From contig CAZAPG010000057.1 of NCBI GenBank assembly GCA_964486935.1, forward strand, positions 1-47,546: a stretch of DNA of 47,546 nt, given 5' to 3'. Source of the DNA: CAZAPG01 sp964486935 (lineage in GTDB: Bacteria; Chloroflexota; Anaerolineae; 4572-78; J111). Both the position numbers and the translations under genes were made by a program. Below the pieces are notes generated by a model, which worked only from the letters and a program-made list of their open reading frames with translations, did no database searches and was not told the origin of the DNA. Positions 32,064 through 38,672 of this stretch are shown here, in pieces (the stretch's first letter is position 1; each line of letters begins with the position of its first letter).

Positions 32064-33236
32064 ATGACACCATCCCGAATCAAAGATATAGCCCTGGCCG
32101 CCCAACTGGATGAGGCCGAATTGGCCTGGCAAAATCACGTTGCGCCGATTACCCATCACTATTGCCGGCAAATTGCCCAACGCGATTACCGGGGTAAAAA
32201 ACTGGCCTGCTGGCAGCACGTCACCTTGAATACCATCGCCATGCTGCTGGCTTTAAAGGAAGCCGGGGCCGAAATTACCCTGGGCGCCTGCAACGTTGAC
32301 AGCACCGACGACGTGGCCGCCGCTTATCTGGCCTCAAAGGGAATTACCGTTTATGGCTGGCGGGGGATGAGTCAACAAGACTATGAGGAGAACCTGCGGC
32401 TGGTTCGCCGCGCCCAGGCCGATTACCTGTGCGATATGGGCGGCGAGTTGAGCGTGGCCTATCTGGATAAAACTCCTCCGGTTAAAGGCGCGTTAGAGGC
32501 CACCACCAGCGGGTTGCATATGTTGCGGGGGCGCGACCTGCCCTTTCCCGTGTTCGATTGGAACAGCATCCCGCTGAAAGACCGCATCGAAAACCGGTTT
32601 CACGTGGGCGATGGCGTTTGGCCGGCCTTTAGCCACGTAACCGGCCTGAGCCTGTTCGGGCGGCGGGTGCTGGTGATTGGTTTCGGGCCGGTGGGCAAAG
32701 GCATTGCCGAGCGCGCCCGCCAGTTGGGGGCCACTGTTTATGTAACCGATTTGGACCCGGTGCGGTTGATTGAGGCGCGCTACCACGGCTGCCTGGCGGT
32801 TTCTTTGGCGCAGGGGGTGGCAAATTGCCAGATTATTGTGACGGCCACCGGCGCAGAGCGAGTGCTGCGCGAGGAGTCTTTACAGCAGGCGCAGCCCGGC
32901 GCTATTCTTTTTAATGCCGGACACTCTAACCGCGAAATTGATGTTGACTGGCTCGACCGCCAACCCCACCGGCGCATGAAAGCGCACATCGAGCGGTTTG
33001 AGCTGGAGACGACCCATCTTTACCTGCTGGCTAAAGGAAGTTTGCTCAACCTGGCCGCCGGCGCCGGCCCGCACGGTAATGATTTGTTTGACCATTACAC
33101 GGCGGTGATGCTGTTGGGCCTGGCCTGGATGTTTGAGGGCCTGCCCCCCGAAATTCAGCCGGGCTTGCAGCGCTACCCGGCCCATTTAGAGCGGCAAATT
33201 GCGGAGCTATCGGTAAAAATTTATAGCGCGGGGTAA
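32064..33236 (+). CDS. Divergent S-adenosylhomocysteinase-like protein
   Basis: A 390-aa protein of the adenosylhomocysteinase family. The cofactor motif is GFGPVGKG (206-213). EATTSG (145-150) matches the usual EETTTG. The lysine of the usual TKSKFDN block is kept as K172 in PLKDRIEN, but the following catalytic Asp is replaced by Glu (E176). GHSNREID matches GHFDxEI. The usual KPDHYRY C-terminal tail is absent and the protein is about 40 residues shorter than typical enzymes. It may act on a modified nucleoside-homocysteine or be non-catalytic. The start ATG follows AAAAGAGG. It stands alone. Confidence 0.8.
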   Translation: MTPSRIKDIALAAQLDEAELAWQNHVAPITHHYCRQIAQRDYRGKKLACWQHVTLNTIAMLLALKEAGAEITLGACNVDSTDDVAAAYLASKGITVYGWRGMSQQDYEENLRLVRRAQADYLCDMGGELSVAYLDKTPPVKGALEATTSGLHMLRGRDLPFPVFDWNSIPLKDRIENRFHVGDGVWPAFSHVTGLSLFGRRVLVIGFGPVGKGIAERARQLGATVYVTDLDPVRLIEARYHGCLAVSLAQGVANCQIIVTATGAERVLREESLQQAQPGAILFNAGHSNREIDVDWLDRQPHRRMKAHIERFELETTHLYLLAKGSLLNLAAGAGPHGNDLFDHYTAVMLLGLAWMFEGLPPEIQPGLQRYPAHLERQIAELSVKIYSAG

Positions 33237-33239
33237 GGT

Positions 33240-33303
33240 AGGGCAAGGCAACTCGGAAAGCAGGTTATTTACCCTCAAATGTTAATTAGAGTTGCCTTGC
33301 CCT
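33240..33303. repeat. 15-bp perfect inverted repeat in a convergent gap
   Basis: AGGGCAAGGCAACTC (33240-33254) has its exact reverse complement at 33289-33303. It lies between the converging genes at 32064 and 33355 and could fold as a 3' structure for either transcript. No T tract is present. Confidence 0.65.
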
Positions 33304-33354
33304 GCTTTGAAAAGATGCGGGTTGGCCGAAACAGAGCTAACCCTGCCCTTTTTG

Positions 33355-34221
33355 CTATTGGGGCAGCATCGAGTCGATGACGCTTCTGAATGCTTCAAAC
33401 GATTGCGCGCCCACGACCAGTTGTCCATTTATATCAAAGGTGGGCCGGGTGCGGATGCCAATTTCCCGGCGGCGATTATCCTGGCTTTGCACCAGCGCGG
33501 CGTGGCGCTGCTCATCCAGGCAGGCGTTGAACGAGTCGGCGTTCAGTCCAATCTCGGCGGCCATAGTTTTGAGCGTAGCCTGCACGTCACCGCCAAAGAG
33601 TTCTCGTTGCCGTTCAAATATTACATCGTGCATGGCCCAAAATTTGCCCTGCTCGGCGGCGCACTCGGCGGCCTGGTGGGCTTGCAGCGAGTAGTCGCCG
33701 TGGTCTAACATGGGGTTGAACACCAGTTTGGCCTGACCTGTTTTGACGTAGGTTTCTTTAATGGCCGGTTCGGTTCCTACCACGTAGGAACGGCACTGGC
33801 TTCACAAAAAGTCCGAGTAATCAATGATGGTGACGGGCGCGTCGGGGTTGCCAAGATAGGTCAGGTTATCCCCGGTTTTGCCCTCTACGGCCAGCCAGTC
33901 AACGGTTGACGCTTCGGCCTCCGGTTCCGTTTCGGCGGGGGCTGCTGCTTCTGAGCCATTCTCCGGGGCTGCGCCGGCCATCTCAGCCGTTTCGGTGGGG
34001 GGCGGTTGGGTGTTGGCTTCATCTGCCGGCTCGACAGGGGCGGCAGGCGTGTCGGGCTGAACCTGGGTAGGCGTTGGCGGCGCTGGCGTTGGAGCTACAG
34101 CGGTTTCGGTAGCGGGGGCCGGCGCTGCCGGCTGGCTGTCCTGCTGATTGGGCGCCGCACCGCCGCAGCCGGTGATGAGCAACAACAGGGACAAAGTGAT
34201 TGCGATTTGTTTTAGCGGCAT
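33355..34221 (-). CDS. Predicted selenoprotein: DsbA-like thioredoxin-fold lipoprotein with in-frame TGA (Sec140) in a UxxC motif
   Basis: A 288-aa lipoprotein if the TGA at 33804-33802 is read through as selenocysteine. The signal peptide has lipobox ITGC (C19), followed by a Pro/Ala/Glu-rich tether (about 20-118). The DsbA-like domain begins GNPDAPVTIIDYSDFL and continues with U140-S-Q-C143-R. Family members have CxxC at exactly this place (for example DFxCPxC). The frame continues without break to the end, with the cis-proline motif TRPTF (P260) and family-typical helices. A SECIS-like hairpin begins 11 nt after the TGA. ATG 34221 follows GGAGG (34233-34229). Conventional calling would split it at 33802. 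No sel genes are in this window. A nonsense mutation or sequencing error is the alternative. Confidence 0.85.
33773..33791 (-). promoter_or_regulatory. Candidate bacterial SECIS hairpin
   Basis: In the mRNA, GUUCCUA (nt 11-17 after UGA) pairs perfectly with UAGGAAC (nt 23-29), with loop CGUGG; C18-G22 can add an eighth pair and leave loop GUG. The distance from UGA to the loop (about 18 nt) and a G in the first two loop positions match the published general consensus for bacterial SECIS elements. The lower part may extend with GCC/GGC across an internal loop. Confidence 0.7.
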
Positions 34222-34340
34222 CTCTTTTCCTCCAGGCATTGTGAAAGTTTCCTTAAGCAACCCTGACTATAACGGAAAATTATTAAGAATGTCTTAAGTA
34301 GGGGCGAGTCAACTCGACTTGATATTTGAGGAGGCAAAAA

Positions 34341-34970
34341 ATGTTTGATACCGTTAACTTTTCTCTGTTTGTAGCCGCTTCGTGGGCGTTGATTATTGCG
34401 CCCGGCCCCGATATGCTTTATGTAATTACGCGTGGCGTTGTCCAGGGGCGCAGGGCCGGACTGCTTTCGGCGTTGGGGGTAACGCTGGGGATTTTGGTGC
34501 ATACGTTTGCCGCGGCGTTTGGCCTGGCTGTGTTACTGCATACTTCGGCGGTGGCTTTTTTGGTGGTAAAGTATATTGGAGCGGTTTATCTGGTCTATTT
34601 GGGCGTCAAAGCCCTCAGAGATAAGAGCAGCTTTTCTTTGGTTGAAGGGCAATCGCAAATGAATTTCCGTTCCATTTTTTGGCAGGGGGTGCTGTCGAAT
34701 GTGCTCAACCCAAAAGTCGCTCTGTTCTTTTTGGCTTTTCTGCCCCAGTTTGTCAGCCAGCAAAGTGGCTATGTGCCGCTGCAAATGTTGGGGCTGGGGC
34801 TGATTTTTGCTCTGTTCGGCGTGATTTTTTTAACCGGGCTGGCGCTGTTTGCCGGCAGCATTGGCAGTTGGCTGGCCCGGCGACAAAATCTAACCGGCGT
34901 CATTCGCTGGTTGACCGGCGCTATTTTGATTGGCCTGGGGGTGCGTTTGGCCTTTGTGCAGCGCCGATAA
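34341..34970 (+). CDS. LysE/RhtB family amino-acid exporter
   Basis: A 209-aa inner-membrane transporter with six hydrophobic segments. The family motif PGPDML follows the first helix (near 21-26), then GRRAGLLSALGVTLG near 36-50 and the central NVLNPKVALFFLAFLPQF near 121-138. It probably exports an amino acid such as homoserine, threonine or lysine; substrate cannot be inferred. The ATG at 34341 follows GAGGAGG (34329-34335). It is divergent from the selenoprotein gene across a short intergenic region that must hold both promoters. Confidence 0.9.
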   Translation: MFDTVNFSLFVAASWALIIAPGPDMLYVITRGVVQGRRAGLLSALGVTLGILVHTFAAAFGLAVLLHTSAVAFLVVKYIGAVYLVYLGVKALRDKSSFSLVEGQSQMNFRSIFWQGVLSNVLNPKVALFFLAFLPQFVSQQSGYVPLQMLGLGLIFALFGVIFLTGLALFAGSIGSWLARRQNLTGVIRWLTGAILIGLGVRLAFVQRR

Positions 34971-34973
34971 CCG

Positions 34974-35489
34974 TTACTCCTGCGCTCGCTCTTTCAACTG
35001 TAAATCTATGGTGCGCGCCCAACTGCGAATTGCCAGCCAGTCGCGGTAGTCGCCCACGGTGGCCTTTACCGATTTGATAATCATTCTTTCGGCAAAGTTG
35101 AGTTTATCCGGGTCGATGTTGCCGTGAAAAAGAATAACATCTTTGGGTTTGATGGCCGTTTTAAGTTCGGCCAAATTTTCCGGAAAGGACCAGCCGTCCA
35201 TAATTTCATTGGGGTCGCCCTGGCCGGTTGGCCCGCTGGAGAAAAACCAGACCGGATAATCGGCCAACAGTTCCTGATTTGCGCGTAAGAATTTGGCGGC
35301 GGGTTTCATCCAGCTTCCGGCGTACACGGCGCTGCCGATGACAAAACCATCGTAATCGGCCAGCCTGTCCACTTCGCTCACCTGTTTAACATCAACCTGG
35401 TATGAGCGCATCCGCAATTCCTTGGCTATGACCTCGGCAATTTCGGCTGTAGAGCCATATTTACTGGCAAAAGCCACTAATAATTTCAT
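34974..35489 (-). CDS. Flavodoxin-domain protein (HemG/FldA-like)
   Basis: A 171-aa FMN-binding flavodoxin-type protein. The phosphate loop ASKYGSTAEIAE lies near 8-19, and the later motif GSAVYAGSW near 57-65 and FSSGPTGQGDP near 91-101 fit the isoalloxazine site. This architecture is found in menaquinone-dependent protoporphyrinogen oxidase HemG and related flavodoxins. The ATG at 35489 follows GGAGG on the - strand; an earlier in-frame start at 35579 gives an unlikely leader. It is tail-to-tail with the LysE-type gene. Confidence 0.85.
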   Translation of the reverse strand: MKLLVAFASKYGSTAEIAEVIAKELRMRSYQVDVKQVSEVDRLADYDGFVIGSAVYAGSWMKPAAKFLRANQELLADYPVWFFSSGPTGQGDPNEIMDGWSFPENLAELKTAIKPKDVILFHGNIDPDKLNFAERMIIKSVKATVGDYRDWLAIRSWARTIDLQLKERAQE

Positions 35490-35648
35490 CAAAATCCTCC
35501 TGCAAAAAAAACCGGCTTTATCAAAAATTATTCTCTTAAGGTCATCATAGCCGCAAACTAATGGTCGTATAAGTGACATTTGTCATAAATGGTTGCAACA
35601 AATGTCAGTAAATCAGATTTTTTTGGTTTGGGCCGTCATCATTACTTT

Positions 35649-36173
35649 TTATAAGCGATGGCTTTTAATATAAGAGGTGTTTTGCTGAACTCTAACAGCC
35701 ATGCTCAATAAAATGGCAATAGCGATAGCGGCAATACCCACAAGTACGGCAAAGATAGTAAACACCTGGTCAACTTGGTCTTGGGCCGCGTCTGCCGGTT
35801 CATCTGCTGCAATAATTGTAGCGGTTAGATTTTCCTGTGGCTCCAGCGCCAGCGCAACTTCATTGAGGTCGCCTTCCAGCGAGTCGAGCTGTTCATCTAC
35901 ATCATCCAGGGCATCGGTAATCTCTTCCCAGGTGTCGGGGCTGCGGGCCTGGCCGGGGGTGGCCTGGATTTCAACTAATTCACGTTGAATTTCTTCGGTT
36001 ATCTCTCCCAGGTCTTCCAGACTCACCTGCACCTCGTTGTGCAAATCTGCAATTTGTTGCTGCAACCATAAATGTCGCAGAATGAGGGCAGCAAGCAGGA
36101 TAATTACTACCACAAATACGGTCAGCGCTGCAACAACCAGTTGGTTAAGTATTTTATCTGGATCAGATTTCAT
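35649..36173 (-). CDS. Two-helix membrane protein with periplasmic coiled coil
   Basis: A 174-aa protein with membrane helices near residues 10-34 and 138-160 and a strongly acidic coiled-coil region between them (QQQIADLHNEVQ... EITDALDDVDEQLDSLEGDL). The layout resembles the sensor part of a chemoreceptor or a scaffold without a signalling domain. The ATG at 36173 is preferred to a TTG at 36206, although the ribosome site is weak. Family not recognised. Confidence 0.6.
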   Translation of the reverse strand: MKSDPDKILNQLVVAALTVFVVVIILLAALILRHLWLQQQIADLHNEVQVSLEDLGEITEEIQRELVEIQATPGQARSPDTWEEITDALDDVDEQLDSLEGDLNEVALALEPQENLTATIIAADEPADAAQDQVDQVFTIFAVLVGIAAIAIAILLSMAVRVQQNTSYIKSHRL

Positions 36174-36348
36174 AGCTCTGAAATTTGCCCGAAGGTCTAT
36201 CTTCAATATAGCCAGTCTGCTTAAGCCAATTATACTTGATATATGCCGATATGAATAGCCAGTTCAGGCTCGCCAGCGCAGTTTTAACAAAAATGGGCCG
36301 GCACTTCTGCCGACCCATCCAAAATGTCATCGCTCAATTGCAGACCGG

Positions 36349-36891
36349 TTATGTGGCCGGGCGCTTGCGTCCCAAAAATCCATCCGGGAGTTTGCTGCGT
36401 ACTGCATTTACCCATTGGTGCTCCAGCGTGCGCGAAATGTAGTACAGCGTCCCTAAAACTACCAGGCCGGCCAATATCAGGGTGGTGCGAATACTCCCCT
36501 GGCTCATTGGGGTGACAATCGCGTCGATGCGTTGATTGGAGGGAGAAACAAATTGCACATTAGAGCCGCGTGTTACGCTAATTCTGGCCTGTCCGGGGGG
36601 CAAATCGAACGTGACGGCATGATAGGTGTTGCGGCCGCTGCTTTGGCGCTTGGATAGCTCCTTCAGGCCCAGTTCTGCGCTTTCTATACGGAAGCTGGAT
36701 GTTCGCCCGTCTGTACGCATTTCAACCGGAATCGGTTCCTGGCCCCGGTTGGTAACAAGTACCGAGCCGCTGCCAACCTTAAAAGCCATTTTAGACCCAC
36801 TGTAACTGCGTTCTCGCACCAGATTGAAGGACCAGAACATTACCCCCACCATAATTAACACCGCAATAATCACCCGAATTTTCTTGCCCAT
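36349..36891 (-). CDS. Membrane protein with extracytoplasmic beta domain
   Basis: A 180-aa protein with a helix near 6-24, a beta-rich middle part (about 35-130) that looks exported, a second helix near 136-155 and a basic tail. The ribosome site AAGGAG on the - strand precedes the ATG. No family was recognised. It lies upstream of the two-helix coiled-coil gene on the same strand. Confidence 0.65.
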   Translation of the reverse strand: MGKKIRVIIAVLIMVGVMFWSFNLVRERSYSGSKMAFKVGSGSVLVTNRGQEPIPVEMRTDGRTSSFRIESAELGLKELSKRQSSGRNTYHAVTFDLPPGQARISVTRGSNVQFVSPSNQRIDAIVTPMSQGSIRTTLILAGLVVLGTLYYISRTLEHQWVNAVRSKLPDGFLGRKRPAT

Positions 36892-37000
36892 TGGTTACTC
36901 CTTTGTAAGAAAAATTAAATTTTAATTTGCTTACCTGAAGTGTACAACAGAGTTATAATGGGGGTATTCAGTTCATATTCAGCTTTTGAAATATGGCGTT

Positions 37001-37909
37001 TTAAATTTGAAACCCGGCGGGCAGATGCAGGGCAACAGTTGTTCCCAGCCCCGGTTCGCTTTCAATAGCTACTGTTCCGGCGTGGCGCTCAACAATAGCT
37101 TTAACCAGAGCCAGGCCAATGCCGCTGCCGGGCAACTTCTTCATCTGTTCTGTGCGATACAATTCCTCCCAAATATGGGGCAGGGCGTCGGGCAAAATGC
37201 CGCTGCCGGTATCCGTCACCCGAATCGATAACTCATTTTGGGCAACCACCTCCAGCCGAATAGAGTCGGCGGGGCGGGTATATTTAAAGGCATTGTCTAA
37301 CAGGTTGTGAACAGCCAGGGCCAGCAAATCCTCATCGGCTAACCAGTTTGGTTGGCCGGCGTCAATGTGGCTGGTTAATATTCGCCCGCCCGCCTCAAAA
37401 CGGTCGCGCTCAATTTGCATAATGTTGGCTACAAATGTTTCAAGGTTGATGGGCTGCAAATTAAGCGGTTGCGCTTCCAGTTCTGCCAGCTTACGCAGGT
37501 CGGCTACCAGCCGGCTCAAGCGCATAGTTTCGGCTTCCATTGTTTTGACAATTTGCTGTTGCTGCTCATCCAGTTGCGTTAGCGAGAGTGTGCTAAGGCC
37601 GGCCCGCAGCGTGGTTAACGGGTTTTTAAGCTCATGATCCAGGCGGCGCAGAAAGCGGCTGTGTTCGGCCAGTGTTTCGCGCCGCGCCTGTTGAACGCTT
37701 AACAGCCGCAAATAGCGCATAGAAATGCGAACAATGGCATGAATGGCCGCAATCATAGCCACCCCCAGCAGCGATACCAGCACCACTACATCAAAATCTT
37801 CGGGAACCAGAATCCGGGTGTTGCTAATGAACACCCGGATCAGCAGGAGTACCCCCAAAGCTCCCAGGGTAATGGGCAGCAGATAACGGCTGTATTTGGC
37901 TGGTATCAT
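37001..37909 (-). CDS. Sensor histidine kinase
   Basis: A 302-aa membrane kinase. Two helices (about 8-28 and 40-62) anchor it, with almost no extracytoplasmic loop, so it probably senses membrane or intracellular signals. The H box is HELKNPL with the phosphorylated His near 91, the N box NLLDNAFKY near 193-201, G1 DTGSGI near 235-240, and G2 GSGIGLALV near 264-272. Its ATG overlaps the response-regulator stop by 4 nt (ATGA), so the two are translated together. Confidence 0.92.
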   Translation of the reverse strand: MIPAKYSRYLLPITLGALGVLLLIRVFISNTRILVPEDFDVVVLVSLLGVAMIAAIHAIVRISMRYLRLLSVQQARRETLAEHSRFLRRLDHELKNPLTTLRAGLSTLSLTQLDEQQQQIVKTMEAETMRLSRLVADLRKLAELEAQPLNLQPINLETFVANIMQIERDRFEAGGRILTSHIDAGQPNWLADEDLLALAVHNLLDNAFKYTRPADSIRLEVVAQNELSIRVTDTGSGILPDALPHIWEELYRTEQMKKLPGSGIGLALVKAIVERHAGTVAIESEPGLGTTVALHLPAGFQI

Positions 37910-38628
37910 GAGGCAACTTCTACCGGCGCAACGTAGCGATAACCCGCATTGGGCACCGTCTCGATAAATTGCGGGTCTGATGAGTCATCTTGCAGCGCCC
38001 GGCGCAGTTCAACAATGCGCGTATCAACCACCCGTTCGCCAACCGCGCTTTCCCAACCCCAAACCACATCTAAAAGCTGCTCGCGGGTAATCAACTCGTC
38101 GGGGTGGGTCATAAAATGCTCTAAAATCGAGACCGATTTGGGGGTTAAGGCGACTTCCCGGCCGTGAACATAAACCCGCCGCGCGCTGCGGTCTAGCGCC
38201 ACATAGCGGCTTTTCAGGCGGCGGGTAGATTGCAGGGGTTGCTTGCCGGCCCGGGTCCGCCGCAAAACTGCGCGAATCCGGGCGGCCAGTTCTTGCGGGT
38301 CAAACGGTTTATTGAGGTAGTCGTCGGCGCCTTCCTCAATGGCCATCACCCGCTGCGCCGTGCCCGTTACCTGCGTTAGCAAAATAACCGGCGTCCAATC
38401 ATTTTGCTGGCGCAGCCGCCGCAAGGTTTCCCGGCCATCCAATTGCGGCATCAGCACGTCAAGAACAATCAGGTCGGGCCGGTGTTGCCGAACCATTTGC
38501 AGCGCCTCTGCGCCGTTGCCGGCGGTTACCACCCCAAAGCCCGATAGCTCAAGAAACATTTTGAGCGTGGCAATAATTGACTCCTCGTCATCGACAAGCA
38601 AAATTTTGGGGTTGCTGTCGGCTTTCAT
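37906..38628 (-). CDS. OmpR/PhoB-family response regulator
   Basis: A 240-aa regulator. The receiver domain covers about 8-122, with acidic pocket residues in LVDDEE and the phosphorylated Asp in LIVLDVLMP near 56. The winged-helix DNA-binding domain covers about 138-236, with VALDRSARRVYVHGREVALTP and a C-terminal RGVGYRY-like block (NAGYRYVAP). It is the partner of the overlapping kinase gene. Targets are unknown. It lies 45 nt upstream of the end of the kinase-vWA gene, which reads in the same direction. Confidence 0.93.
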   Translation of the reverse strand: MKADSNPKILLVDDEESIIATLKMFLELSGFGVVTAGNGAEALQMVRQHRPDLIVLDVLMPQLDGRETLRRLRQQNDWTPVILLTQVTGTAQRVMAIEEGADDYLNKPFDPQELAARIRAVLRRTRAGKQPLQSTRRLKSRYVALDRSARRVYVHGREVALTPKSVSILEHFMTHPDELITREQLLDVVWGWESAVGERVVDTRIVELRRALQDDSSDPQFIETVPNAGYRYVAPVEVAS

Positions 38629-38672
38629 CTTTAGTTTGAACCCCTGGTTGACACGCTTGTGTTGTTGGTATT

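Noticed and set aside
33802..34260. Reading the two halves of the DsbA-like frame as two genes or as a pseudogene
   Set aside because: The only break is a TGA exactly at the active-site cysteine, the frame continues in phase with a complete domain, and a SECIS-like hairpin follows. A random nonsense mutation would rarely fit both.
37949..38167. Small + strand open frames opposite the response regulator
   Set aside because: They overlap a complete regulator on the - strand and show no ribosome site or domain.
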